Source: Shinella zoogloeoides
GTDB taxonomy: Bacteria; Pseudomonadota; Alphaproteobacteria; Rhizobiales; Rhizobiaceae
Direction: 5' to 3'
Length of the DNA: 64,000 nucleotides
Assembly: GCF_033705735.1 (NCBI RefSeq)
Contig: NZ_CP131130.1
Coordinates: 561,001-625,000, forward strand
In this document: one piece after another, positions 39,002 to 50,256 of the stretch
How positions within the stretch are numbered: position 1 is the stretch's first letter
Layout: the number at the start of each line of letters is the position of its first letter
Position numbers and translations under genes: made by a program
The notes under the pieces: model-generated
Database searches by the model: none
Told to the model about the DNA's origin: nothing
The model's input: the letters and a program-made list of their open reading frames with translations, nothing else

Positions 39002-39456
39002 TGCGCCGCCTGCTCATCGCCGCTCTCTTCCTGCTTTCGGCCTTCCCGGCCTTCGCCGTCAATCCGGACGAGGTTCTCTCCGATCCGGCGCTGGAGGCAC
39101 GCGCTCGAGCCCTTTCGGCCGAACTGCGCTGCATGGTCTGCCAGAACCAGTCGATCGACGATTCCAATGCGGAACTAGCCCGCGACCTTCGCCTCCTCGT
39201 GCGCGAGCGGCTGAAGAACGGTGACAGCGATGAGGCGGTGATCGACTATGTGGTCTCCCGCTACGGCGAATTCGTGCTGCTTAGCCCGCGTGTGCGCGGC
39301 GAGACGCTGCTGCTGTGGGGCGCGCCGCTGGTGCTCTTCCTCGCCGGCGCGACCGCGATGATCCTCTTCGTGCGCCGGCGCAGCGGCCAGCCGACGGGCA
39401 CGCCGCTTTCCGAAGCGGAAAAGTCCGAGCTCGAACGCGCCCTGAAAAACGACTAG
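38998..39456 (+). CDS. ccmH: Cytochrome c maturation protein CcmH (CycL)
   Basis: A 152-residue periplasmic thiol protein anchored by a C-terminal helix. Signal peptide about 1-20; the redox pair is C45 and C48 in [14 protein letters not shown], which keeps apocytochrome cysteines reduced. Helix near 102-124 and a basic tail follow. Two adjacent ATG codons (38998, 39001) are possible; the first overlaps the ccmF stop. It completes the ccmIEFH operon. About 120 bases separate it from degP. Confidence 0.93.
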   Translation: MMRRLLIAALFLLSAFPAFAVNPDEVLSDPALEARARALSAELRCMVCQNQSIDDSNAELARDLRLLVRERLKNGDSDEAVIDYVVSRYGEFVLLSPRVRGETLLLWGAPLVLFLAGATAMILFVRRRSGQPTGTPLSEAEKSELERALKND

Positions 39457-39578
39457 CCGAATTCCCAACATTACGAAAAATTCATGCGGCGGATAGTGCC
39501 ATGTAATGTGCGCCGGCCTATCTCTTTCCCATCGGCTGCCGGGCGCAGCCATGAGAGAAGAGAAAAAAGGTGCAAAGA

Positions 39579-41144
39579 ATGTCCAAGATCTCCGCATTCC
39601 GTCCTGGCCTCAAGACCGTGCTGCAGACGACCACCGTCGCCGGGCTTGCGGCCGTCATGCTTGCGACCGGCATTCCCGCGCGCGTCACCGAAAGCCACGC
39701 CGAGGCCGTCGCCGTCCAGGCGCCCCAGGTCGCGAGCTTCGCGGATGTCGTTTCGGCCGTCTCCCCCGCAGTGGTTTCCGTCCGCGTCCAGTCCGATGTG
39801 AAGCAGGCCAATGACGAGAGCAATTTCAGCTTCAACTTCGGCGGCCGCGGCTTCGACGATCTTCCCGACGATCACCCGCTGAAGCGCTTCTTCCGTGAAT
39901 TCGGCGGTCAGGACCAGTTCCATGGCGATCGCGGTCCGGATCGCCGCTTCGGCGACCGTCGCGGCCCGAACCGCAAGCCGCATCTGCGCCCGACCGCGCA
40001 GGGTTCCGGCTTCTTCATCTCCGAAGACGGCTATATCGTCACCAACAACCACGTCGTCAGCGACGGCTCGGCCTTCACGGTCGTCATGAACGACGGCACC
40101 GAACTCAACGCGACGCTCGTCGGCAAGGACAGCCGCACCGACCTCGCCGTGCTGAAGGTCGCCGAGAAGGACAAGCGCAAGTTCACCTATGTCAGCTTCG
40201 CCGATGATAACCAGATCCGCGTCGGCGACTGGGTCGTCGCCGTCGGCAATCCGTTCGGCCTCGGCGGCACGGTGACGGCCGGCATCATCTCGGCCCGCGG
40301 CCGCGACATCGGCTCCGGCCCCTATGACGACTACCTCCAGGTGGACGCCGCCGTGAACCGCGGCAATTCGGGCGGCCCGACCTTCAACCTCTCCGGCCAG
40401 GTCGTCGGCATCAACACCGCAATCTTCTCGCCCTCGGGCGGCAATGTCGGCATCGCCTTCGCCATCCCGGCTTCCGTCGCCAAGGGCGTCGTCGCCGACC
40501 TGATGAAGGACGGCAAGGTCGACCGGGGCTGGCTCGGCGTGCAGATCCAGCCGGTAAGCCGCGACATCGCCGACTCGCTCGGCCTTGCCGATGCCGCCGG
40601 TGCCCTCGTCGTCGAGCCGCAGGCCGACTCCCCCGGCGCCAAGGCCGGCATCAAGAAGGGCGACGTGATCACCGCGCTCGACGGTGAACCCGTCAAGGAC
40701 CCGCGTGACCTTGCCCGCCGCGTCGCCGACATCGCGCCCGGCAAGAAGGTCGATATCTCGGTCTGGCGCGATGGCAAGTCGCAGAATGTGTCGGTCGAGA
40801 TCGGCACGCTGGCCGGCGAGCAGATCCAGGCCTCGGCGACGCCCGACGAAGCGGCTCCGGCCGAGGAGAACAGCGAGCAGGCGCTCGCCGATCTCGGCAT
40901 TTCGGTGACGCCGGGCGACGACGGCCTGACGGTCTCCACCGTCGATCCGGACTCCGACGCCAGCGACCGGGGCCTCAAGGAAGGCGACCGCATCACCTCC
41001 GTCAACAACCAGACGGTCAAGTCGGCCGACGACGTGATGAAAGTGATCGAGGGCGCCCGCAAGGACGGCCGCACCAAGGCGCTGTTCCAGATCGAGACCA
41101 AGGACGGCAGCCGCTTCCTGGCGCTGCCGATCGATCAGGGCTGA
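39579..41144 (+). CDS. degP: DegP/HtrA-family periplasmic serine protease
   Basis: A 521-residue protease-chaperone for damaged envelope proteins. The signal region covers about 1-44. The catalytic triad is H158 (TNNHVVSDG), D188 (SRTDLAVLK) and S264 (RGNSGGPTFN). Two PDZ domains follow (GWLGVQIQPVSRDIADSLGL and about 440-510). Residues 80-140 are a long Asp/Arg/Phe-rich insert (FGGRGFDDLPDD, RGPDRRFGDRRGP) typical of the rhizobial LA loop. I chose the ATG at 39579 with AAGG upstream. The gene lies downstream of ccm and in front of a two-component pair, the order known in rhizobia. Confidence 0.92.
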   Translation: MSKISAFRPGLKTVLQTTTVAGLAAVMLATGIPARVTESHAEAVAVQAPQVASFADVVSAVSPAVVSVRVQSDVKQANDESNFSFNFGGRGFDDLPDDHPLKRFFREFGGQDQFHGDRGPDRRFGDRRGPNRKPHLRPTAQGSGFFISEDGYIVTNNHVVSDGSAFTVVMNDGTELNATLVGKDSRTDLAVLKVAEKDKRKFTYVSFADDNQIRVGDWVVAVGNPFGLGGTVTAGIISARGRDIGSGPYDDYLQVDAAVNRGNSGGPTFNLSGQVVGINTAIFSPSGGNVGIAFAIPASVAKGVVADLMKDGKVDRGWLGVQIQPVSRDIADSLGLADAAGALVVEPQADSPGAKAGIKKGDVITALDGEPVKDPRDLARRVADIAPGKKVDISVWRDGKSQNVSVEIGTLAGEQIQASATPDEAAPAEENSEQALADLGISVTPGDDGLTVSTVDPDSDASDRGLKEGDRITSVNNQTVKSADDVMKVIEGARKDGRTKALFQIETKDGSRFLALPIDQG

Positions 41145-41169
41145 CCGGCTCCGTTGTTCCCTGCCCACG

Positions 41170-41199
41170 GCGCCGCGAGATCGAAAGGTTTCGCGGCGC
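41170..41199. other. Hairpin between degP and the response regulator gene
   Basis: GCGCCGCGA and TCGCGGCGC form a perfect nine-base stem around a 12-base loop, 25 bases after the degP stop. There is no T-tract. It could be a weak terminator or a stabilising 3' structure of degP mRNA. Confidence 0.45.
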
Positions 41200-41258
41200 T
41201 GCCGTATGGGGGGCGGCTTCTAGCCAAGACCCTCCGAACATGCTGTAAGGTCCCTACG

Positions 41259-41942
41259 ATGAAGATATTGATTGTTGAAGACGATCTGGAGGCGGCGGCC
41301 TATCTCTCGAAGGCCTTTCGCGAGGCGGGCATCGTGCTCGATCATGCCAGCGATGGCGAAAGTGGGCTCTTCCTTGCCACCGAGAACACCTATGACGTCC
41401 TCGTCATCGATCGCATGCTGCCGCGCCGCGATGGCCTGTCGTTGATCTCGGAGCTGCGCCGCCGCAATATCCACACGCCGGTGCTTATCCTCTCGGCCCT
41501 CGGCCAGGTCGACGACCGCGTGACGGGTCTTCGCGCCGGCGGCGACGATTACCTTCCCAAGCCCTATGCCTTCAGCGAGCTTCTGGCGCGCATCGAGGTG
41601 CTGGGCCGCCGCAAGGGCACGCCCGAGCAGGACATGGTCTACCGCGTCGGCGATCTCGAGCTCGACCGGCTCTCCCACACCGTCAAGCGCGCCGGCAAGG
41701 AAATCCTCCTCCAGCCGCGTGAATTCCGCCTGCTCGAATATCTCATGAAGAATGCCGGGCAGGTGGTGACGCGCACCATGCTGCTCGAAAATGTCTGGGA
41801 CTATCATTTCGACCCGCAGACCAACGTCATCGACGTCCATGTCTCGCGGCTGCGCTCGAAGATCGAGAAGGACTTCGACCAACCGCTGCTGCGCACGGTG
41901 CGCGGCGCCGGATACATGATGAAGGACGAGGCGGCAGGCTGA
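41259..41942 (+). CDS. OmpR-family response regulator
   Basis: A 227-residue regulator with a receiver domain (VEDD at 7-9, phosphorylated D51 in VIDRMLPRRDG, K101 in LPKPYAFSE) and an OmpR-type winged helix (LQPREFRLLEYLMKNAGQVVTR, VIDVHVSRLRSKIE). The partner kinase starts four bases after its stop. The pair lies between degP and glnE; in S. meliloti an equivalent pair is found there, without a well-known name. Stress of the envelope is a plausible input given the degP neighbour, but this is inference. An AAGG ribosome site precedes the ATG at 41259. Confidence 0.88.
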   Translation: MKILIVEDDLEAAAYLSKAFREAGIVLDHASDGESGLFLATENTYDVLVIDRMLPRRDGLSLISELRRRNIHTPVLILSALGQVDDRVTGLRAGGDDYLPKPYAFSELLARIEVLGRRKGTPEQDMVYRVGDLELDRLSHTVKRAGKEILLQPREFRLLEYLMKNAGQVVTRTMLLENVWDYHFDPQTNVIDVHVSRLRSKIEKDFDQPLLRTVRGAGYMMKDEAAG

Positions 41943-41946
41943 CCCC

Positions 41947-43371
41947 ATGAACCGCATGCTCGGCAGGCTGACCGCCCTCTACCGCACCACCGCCGTGCGC
42001 CTCTCCGCCGTCTATCTGCTGCTCTTCGCCGCCTGCGCGGCCTTCCTCGTCTTCTACGTTTCCTCCATGTCGGAGGGGCTGCTCCAGCAGCAGATGCGCG
42101 AGGCGGTGGCGCAGGAGGCCGACCAGATCGAGCGGATCTTCGACAACAACGGCATGAACGGCCTCTTGCGCACGCTGGAGCGCCGCTCCCGCCAGCCCGG
42201 CGCGAACCTCTACATCATCGCCAGCCCCACCGGCGAGGTGCTGGCCGGCAATGTCGCCTCCCTCCAGCCCGGCGTGCTCGACACCGAGGGCTGGACGGAG
42301 ATGCCGTTCCGCTACCAGCGCTACCAGGAGGAGGCGCGCGGCAACAGCCGGCCGATGGCCTATGCGCAGGTGATCGTGCTCTCCAACGGCCTTCGCGTGC
42401 TGGTCGGCCGCGATCTTGGCGAGCCGGAGAATTTTCGTGTGCTGGTGCGCCAGGCGCTGATGGTGGCGCTCGGCGTCATGGGCGTCGGCGCGCTCGCCAT
42501 CTGGTACCTGATCGGCCGCAACGCGCTGAAGCGCATGGACCGCATGTCAGACGCCAGCCAGCGCATCATGGCCGGCGACCTCTCGCAGCGCCTGCCGACC
42601 AGCGGCTCCGGCGACGAGTTCGACCGCCTGTCGGAATCGCTGAACACCATGCTGGGTCGCATCGAGAAGCTGAACGAGGGCCTGAAGCAGGTCTCCGACA
42701 ACATCGCGCACGATCTCAAGACCCCGCTGACGCGCCTGCGCAACAAGGCGGAGGCCGCGCTTGCCGGCGGCGAAGCGGCGGAACATCGTACGGCGCTGGA
42801 GGAGATGATCGGCGAATCCGACCAGCTCATCCGCACCTTCAACGCGCTCCTGATGATCTCCCGCGTCGAGGCCGGCCAGGCGCCCGCCGAGATGAGCGCC
42901 GTCGATATCAGCGAGATCGCCCATGACAGCGCCGAGCTCTACGAGCCCGTCGCGGAGGATTGCGGCCTGCGGCTCGTCACCGAGATTGCCGACGGCATCG
43001 AGGTCAAGGGCAATCGCGAGCTGATCGGCCAAGCGCTCGGCAATCTCATCGACAATGCCGTCAAATATGCCGAGGGCAGCGAGGGCGAACCGGAGATTCG
43101 CGTCTCGCTCGCGCGGCGCGAGGGCGACGTCGTCCTTTCCGTTGCCGACAGCGGCCCCGGCGTGCCGGACGACAAGCGCGACGACGTGGTGCAGCGCTTC
43201 GTGCGCCTCGACGCGAGCCGCTCCAAGCCGGGCACCGGCCTCGGCCTCTCGCTTGTCGGCGCCGTGATGGAGATGCATCACGGCCGGCTGGAGCTCGACG
43301 CGACCCATCCCGAGCGGGAAAACAATCGGGGGCTGACCGTCAGGATGGTTTTCCCCATCCTCCCGGACTGA
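41947..43371 (+). CDS. Sensor histidine kinase, partner of the upstream regulator
   Basis: A 474-residue kinase: helix 1 (LSAVYLLLFAACAAFLVFYV, about 19-38), a periplasmic part of about 130 residues (ANLYIIASPTGEVLAGNV), helix 2 near 172-192, HAMP (SDASQRIMAGDLSQRLP), dimerisation domain with His near 255 in NIAHDLKTPLTRLR, and ATPase domain with NLIDNAVKYA, DSGPGVP and GTGLGLSLVGAV. It is of the same type as E. coli CusS/PcoS-like kinases. The gene is followed 30 bases later by glnE with its own GAGGAGA ribosome site. Confidence 0.87.
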   Translation: MNRMLGRLTALYRTTAVRLSAVYLLLFAACAAFLVFYVSSMSEGLLQQQMREAVAQEADQIERIFDNNGMNGLLRTLERRSRQPGANLYIIASPTGEVLAGNVASLQPGVLDTEGWTEMPFRYQRYQEEARGNSRPMAYAQVIVLSNGLRVLVGRDLGEPENFRVLVRQALMVALGVMGVGALAIWYLIGRNALKRMDRMSDASQRIMAGDLSQRLPTSGSGDEFDRLSESLNTMLGRIEKLNEGLKQVSDNIAHDLKTPLTRLRNKAEAALAGGEAAEHRTALEEMIGESDQLIRTFNALLMISRVEAGQAPAEMSAVDISEIAHDSAELYEPVAEDCGLRLVTEIADGIEVKGNRELIGQALGNLIDNAVKYAEGSEGEPEIRVSLARREGDVVLSVADSGPGVPDDKRDDVVQRFVRLDASRSKPGTGLGLSLVGAVMEMHHGRLELDATHPERENNRGLTVRMVFPILPD

Positions 43372-43401
43372 TACACCTCCTCGAAACGGCGAGGAGACAT
43401 C

Positions 43402-46356
43402 ATGAGCGTGACGGAAGCGACGCGGTTTTCCGATCTTTCGGCATCCCCCATCCGGCCCCTGAGCCAAACGGAAGTCAAATCGGTCCTGTCCGACCTCAAG
43501 GATTGGGGCAGGGAACACGCCGGCATTGCGAAGCTTCTTGCCGAGGATGGCCCGCTCAAGGATTTCATCGTCGCGGCCTTCACGCTCTCGCCCTATCTGC
43601 GCGATACCGCCCGTATCGATCCGGCCCTTCTCGTCCGCGCGCTGGAGGAGCCGATCCTTCCCGCCATCGAGGCCGCCGTCGCCCGCACCCGCAAGGCGTG
43701 GGAGCCGGGGGAGGGCGGCGAGGTGACGGAAGCGATGCTGATGACGCGGCTGCGCGTCGCCAAGCGCGAGGTCGCCTTCCTGACGGCGCTCGCCGATCTT
43801 GCCCGCATCTTCGACGCCCGCAAGACCACGGCGCTCCTGACCGGGCTTGCGGAAGCGGCGACATCGGCGGCCATCGACCATCTCCTTCTTTCGGCGCATG
43901 CGAGCGGCAAGCTGAAGCTGCCTGATCCCGCCCGCCCGAGCGAGAAGTCCGGCCTCATCGTGCTCGGCATGGGCAAGCTCGGCGCGGCCGAGCTCAACTA
44001 TTCCTCGGATATCGACCTCGTCGTCTTCTTCGATCCGATGGCGGACGTGGCGGTCGATCCGAGCGAGGCGGTCGAGACCTTTTCGCGCCTCGTGCGCCGG
44101 CTGATCCGCATCATGCAGGAGCGCACGGCCGACGGCTATGTCTTCCGCACGGACCTGCGCCTCCGGCCCGATCCCGGCGCGACGCCGCTCGCCATCTCCT
44201 TCGATTCGGCCATGCTCTATTATGAGGGGCGAGGCCAGAACTGGGAGCGCGCCGCCTTCATCAAGGCCAAGCCCATCGCCGGCGATCTCAAGGCCGGCGA
44301 AGCCTTCCTCAGGGGTCTCGTGCCCTTCGTCTTCCGCAAATACCTCGACTATGCGGCGATCGCCGACATCCATTCGATCAAGCGGCAGATCCATGTGCAC
44401 AAGGGTCATGGCGAGATCGCCGTGAAGGGCCACAACGTCAAGCTCGGCCGCGGCGGCATCCGCGAGATCGAGTTCTTCGTGCAGACCCAGCAGCTCATCG
44501 CCGGCGGCCGCGTGCCGGCGCTGCGCCTGCGCGCCACCGAGCCCATGCTGGCCGAGCTTGCGAAAGCCAACTGGATCGACGAGGCGACGGCGCGGGAGCT
44601 GACGGACGCCTACTGGTTCCTGCGCGACGTCGAGCATCGCGTGCAGATGGTGCGCGACGAGCAGAGCCACATCCTGCCCGAAACCGAGGCCGAGCTGAAG
44701 CGCATCGCCTTCATGATGGGTTTTGCCGACACCGCCGCCTTCTCCGCAAAGCTGGTCGAAGTGCTGAAGACCGTCGAGCGGCGCTATGCGGCGCTCTTCG
44801 AGCAGGAGGCGAAGCTCTCCTCCGAGACGGGCAACCTCGTCTTCACCGGCCAGAAGGACGACCCGGATACGCTGGAGACCCTGAAGCGTCTCGGCTTCGA
44901 GCGGCCCGCCGACATTTCCCGCACCATCCGCACCTGGCATTACGGCCGCTACCGCGCCACGCAATCCGTCGAGGCGCGCGAGCGGCTGACGGAGCTGACG
45001 CCACAGCTGCTGCGCGTCTTCGGCGAGAGCAAGCGGGCGGACGAGGCGCTGCTGCGCTTCGACAGCTTCATCTCCGGCCTGCCGGCGGGCATCCAGCTCT
45101 TCTCGCTGCTCGGCAACAATCCGGCGCTGCTCTCCCTCATCGTCAACATCATGTCGTCCGCGCCGAAGCTGGCCGAGGTGATCGCGGCCAAGCCCCATGT
45201 CTTCGACGGCATGCTGGACCCTGGCCTCCTCGCGGAGTTGCCGACCCGCGCCTACCTATCCGAGCGCATCGAAGGCTTTGTCTCCGGCGCGCGGCACTAT
45301 GAGGAAATCCTCGATCGCCTTCGCATCATCGCCGCCGAGCAGCGCTTCCTCATCGGCATCCGCCTGCTGACCGGCGCGATCACCGGCAAACAGGCCGCCC
45401 GCGCCTTCACCCATGTCGCCGACCTCATCGTCGCGGCGGCGCTGAAGGCGGTGCTGGAGGAGATCGAGGCGGCGCACGGCAAATTCCCCGGCGGGCGCGT
45501 GGTGCTGGTCGGCATGGGCAAGCTCGGCAGCTTCGAATTGACCGCCGGCTCCGACATCGACCTGATCCTCCTCTACGACCACGAGAGCGACGCCTTCGAA
45601 TCGGACGGTCCGAAACCCCTCGACAACGTCAAATATTTCACCCGCATCACCCAGCGGCTGATCGCGGCGCTCTCCGCGCCGACGGCCGAGGGGGTGCTCT
45701 ATGAAGTGGACATGCGCCTGCGCCCCTCAGGCAACAAGGGGCCGGTGGCAACCCGCATCACCTCCTTCGCCAAGTACCAGGCCGAGGAGGCCTGGACCTG
45801 GGAGCACATGGCGCTCACCCGCGCCCGGGTTCTCTGCGGCGAGGAGAGCCTGATGACGGAGGCGGAAAGCATCTTCCGCACCGTGCTCGCCCGCAAGCGC
45901 GACACGGCGAAGATCGCCAAGGACGTCGCCGAGATGCGCGATCTCATCGATCAGGAAAAGCCGCCCAGGGACATCTGGGACCTGAAGCTCATCGCAGGCG
46001 GGCTGATCGACATCGAATTCATCGCCCAGTTCCTGGCGCTGGTCGCGCCGGCCCGCGGCGCCCCGCAGCCGGAAGAGGTCATGCCGACCGCCGATGCGCT
46101 CGCCGTCCTTGGCGCCGGCATGATGGACCCCAACGACCTCGATACGGTGCAGAAGGCGCTGTCGCTCTATACGGAGATCTCGCAGATCGTCCGCCTCTGC
46201 GTCGACGGCGGCTTCGACCCCAGGGAAGCCCCAGCCGGCCTCATCGACCTCGTCTGCCGGGCCGGTGACTGCCCGGACTTGCGCACGCTGGAGGCGGAAA
46301 TCCGCCGGATATCGAAGGCTGTGCGGAAGATTTTCCAGGGGGTGGTGAAGGGCTGA
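43402..46356 (+). CDS. glnE: Glutamine synthetase adenylyltransferase/deadenylase GlnE
   Basis: A 984-residue bifunctional enzyme that attaches and removes AMP on glutamine synthetase in response to nitrogen status and PII. Two nucleotidyltransferase domains are present. The N-terminal one (deadenylation) has GMGKLGAAELNYSSDIDLVV near 190-209; the C-terminal one (adenylation) has GMGKLGSFELTAGSDIDLIL near 705-724. GHNVKLGRGGIREIEF and LKLIAGGLIDIEFIAQF are the other conserved blocks. The length is normal. The GAGGAGACATC leader fits the ATG at 43402. It probably has its own promoter in or after the kinase gene. Confidence 0.95.
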   Translation: MSVTEATRFSDLSASPIRPLSQTEVKSVLSDLKDWGREHAGIAKLLAEDGPLKDFIVAAFTLSPYLRDTARIDPALLVRALEEPILPAIEAAVARTRKAWEPGEGGEVTEAMLMTRLRVAKREVAFLTALADLARIFDARKTTALLTGLAEAATSAAIDHLLLSAHASGKLKLPDPARPSEKSGLIVLGMGKLGAAELNYSSDIDLVVFFDPMADVAVDPSEAVETFSRLVRRLIRIMQERTADGYVFRTDLRLRPDPGATPLAISFDSAMLYYEGRGQNWERAAFIKAKPIAGDLKAGEAFLRGLVPFVFRKYLDYAAIADIHSIKRQIHVHKGHGEIAVKGHNVKLGRGGIREIEFFVQTQQLIAGGRVPALRLRATEPMLAELAKANWIDEATARELTDAYWFLRDVEHRVQMVRDEQSHILPETEAELKRIAFMMGFADTAAFSAKLVEVLKTVERRYAALFEQEAKLSSETGNLVFTGQKDDPDTLETLKRLGFERPADISRTIRTWHYGRYRATQSVEARERLTELTPQLLRVFGESKRADEALLRFDSFISGLPAGIQLFSLLGNNPALLSLIVNIMSSAPKLAEVIAAKPHVFDGMLDPGLLAELPTRAYLSERIEGFVSGARHYEEILDRLRIIAAEQRFLIGIRLLTGAITGKQAARAFTHVADLIVAAALKAVLEEIEAAHGKFPGGRVVLVGMGKLGSFELTAGSDIDLILLYDHESDAFESDGPKPLDNVKYFTRITQRLIAALSAPTAEGVLYEVDMRLRPSGNKGPVATRITSFAKYQAEEAWTWEHMALTRARVLCGEESLMTEAESIFRTVLARKRDTAKIAKDVAEMRDLIDQEKPPRDIWDLKLIAGGLIDIEFIAQFLALVAPARGAPQPEEVMPTADALAVLGAGMMDPNDLDTVQKALSLYTEISQIVRLCVDGGFDPREAPAGLIDLVCRAGDCPDLRTLEAEIRRISKAVRKIFQGVVKG

Positions 46357-46440
46357 GGCGTTTCCCTTGCGCTCTCGCCATCATGTTCGGGACTGGGATG
46401 GCATCGGGTACAAGCGTGATTGGCCGCAAGGTTGCTTGCC

Positions 46441-46580
46441 CTTCACCCTAACCCACTCCCCGCAAGCGGGGAGGGGGGACGTGCCCCACATGAACGCTGA
46501 TGGTTTGGGAAAGCGGTTCGGCATCTCACCTTCTCCCCCTTGCGGGAGAAGGTGGCCGGCAGGCCGGATGAGGGGCAAGC
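46441..46580. repeat. RIME1-type element, full-length copy
   Basis: Same architecture as 16021-16163 read in reverse: palindrome CTCCCCGC-AA-GCGGGGAG, centre GGACGTGCCCCACATGAACG...GGGAAAGCGGTTCGGCATC, palindrome CTTCTCCC...GGGAGAAGG and the arm TGGCCGGCAGGCCGGATGAG. It sits between the convergent glnE and pleC-like genes. Confidence 0.85.
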
Positions 46581-46600
46581 CACCGTCGAGATCGATTGCC

Positions 46601-48955
<2,355 letters not shown>

Positions 48956-49102
48956 AAACCTTGTAACCCTCTCGTGATTCGGCGCGCCGCTCGCCCGAAT
49001 CTGCCCTAATGAATCAATTGTGATTCGGCTTGTCCATAGAAAAAGGTAAAAGTTTTTTAACCATTTCTCATAGTTGGGAAATTGCACTTGCCGGGCATGG
49101 CT

Positions 49103-49804
49103 TTACGCTTGGCGCGCCCGTCGCGGTCCCGCGTCCGTCTCGCGCCATTCCTTCAGCATCGCGGCGCGGCGGCGGGGAAAGCGCTCCTCCAGAAGCGCGA
49201 TCGCCGCCATGCGCTCCGTACGGAAATGCCGGTAGCCCTGCCGCCATTCGCACCAGGCGACCAGCATGCGCGTCTCCTCGAAATAGCCGAGCGCGACCGG
49301 CCAGACCACGCGTTCGCTGCGTGCGCCCGACGCGTCGCAATAGGACAGCCGAAGCTTGCGCTCCCGGCGGATCGCCGCACGGATCACGGCAAGATCGACG
49401 ATCTCGCCGTCGACGATCCTGCGCGGCCCGACCAGCAGCGCCGTGTTCTCCAGTTCCGCGGCAAGCTCGGCCGGCAGCACGGCGGAAATCTTGGCGAGCG
49501 CGTCCGTCGCCGCCTTGGTCACGGGCGCATCGGCGAATTTCTGCACCCAGCGGAAGCCGAGCACCAGCGCTTCCAGCTCGCCTTGCGAGAACATCAGCGG
49601 CGGCAGCATGAAACCGGGTCGCAGCACATAGCCGACGCCCGGCTCGCCCTCGATATCGGCGCCCTGCGCCTGCAGCGTGGCGATGTCGCGGTAGAGCGTG
49701 CGGATGCTGACGCCGAGCTCGCCGGCAAGCGTTGCGCCGCTCACCGGATGGCGGTGGCGGCGCAGAAGCTGGAGGAGCGCGAGCAGTCGTTCGGAGCGGG
49801 TCAT
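49103..49804 (-). CDS. YafY-type transcriptional regulator (HTH + WYL domain)
   Basis: A 233-residue regulator. The N-terminal HTH_11 winged helix is LLALLQLLRRHRHPVSGATL followed by LGVSIRTLYRDIATLQAQGA; the WYL-type ligand domain covers about 130-220, with RKLRLSYCDASGARSERVVWPVALGYFEETRMLVAWCEWRQG split over about 150-192. Such proteins often regulate a divergent gene encoding a metabolite-modifying enzyme. Here a VOC-family gene diverges 74 bases away, with a clear inverted repeat between them (49814-49830). The ligand is unknown. Confidence 0.85.
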   Translation of the reverse strand: MTRSERLLALLQLLRRHRHPVSGATLAGELGVSIRTLYRDIATLQAQGADIEGEPGVGYVLRPGFMLPPLMFSQGELEALVLGFRWVQKFADAPVTKAATDALAKISAVLPAELAAELENTALLVGPRRIVDGEIVDLAVIRAAIRRERKLRLSYCDASGARSERVVWPVALGYFEETRMLVAWCEWRQGYRHFRTERMAAIALLEERFPRRRAAMLKEWRETDAGPRRARQA

Positions 49805-49813
49805 GCGACGATA

Positions 49814-49830
49814 CTGCCATTTTCTGGCAG
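49814..49830. promoter_or_regulatory. Inverted repeat, likely operator of the YafY-type regulator
   Basis: CTGCCA-TTTTC-TGGCAG is a perfect palindrome ten bases upstream of the regulator ATG and 48 bases upstream of the divergent VOC gene. Related regulators commonly bind TGCCA-TGGCA sites. Its location fits repression of both genes. Confidence 0.55.
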
Positions 49831-49878
49831 TGGTGTCGCCTAGGATCGTCCCGTCAAAGCAACGAAAGGACGATCCCC

Positions 49879-50247
49879 ATGATCTCTCCCAATCTCCTGA
49901 TCCTCTATGTCGGGAACCCGGCGGCAAGCGGCCGCTTCTACGAGCAGCTTTTCGGCCGCGCACCGGTGGCCCAGTCGCCCGGCTTCGTCGCCTTCCGGTT
50001 CGAGAACGGCCTCGGTCTCGGCCTGTGGTCGACCAGCTCGCCGGAATTCGTCTCCTCGGGCACCGGCCATCGTTCCGAGATCGCCATCGTCGTCGATGAC
50101 GACGCTGCGATCGACGCGCTGCACGAAACGTGGAAGGCGGCCGGCGTCGTCATCGAGCAGCCGCCGTTCACGGCCGTGTTCGGCCGCACCTTCGTCGCGC
50201 TGGACCCGGATGGCCACCGGATCCGCGTCTGCCCGCCGGACAAGTGA
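49879..50247 (+). CDS. VOC-superfamily (glyoxalase/bleomycin-resistance type) protein
   Basis: A 122-residue single-copy VOC fold made of two beta-alpha-beta-beta-beta units: LLILYVGNPAASGRFYEQLFG (6-26) and later DPDGHRIRVCPP (about 108-119), where the second metal-ligand Glu of glyoxalases appears to be replaced. VOC proteins act as dioxygenases, glyoxalases or antibiotic-binding proteins. The substrate cannot be predicted. An AAAGGA ribosome site is seen before the ATG. It diverges from the YafY-type regulator and is probably its target. Confidence 0.85.
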   Translation: MISPNLLILYVGNPAASGRFYEQLFGRAPVAQSPGFVAFRFENGLGLGLWSTSSPEFVSSGTGHRSEIAIVVDDDAAIDALHETWKAAGVVIEQPPFTAVFGRTFVALDPDGHRIRVCPPDK

Positions 50248-50256
50248 GCGAAGGGC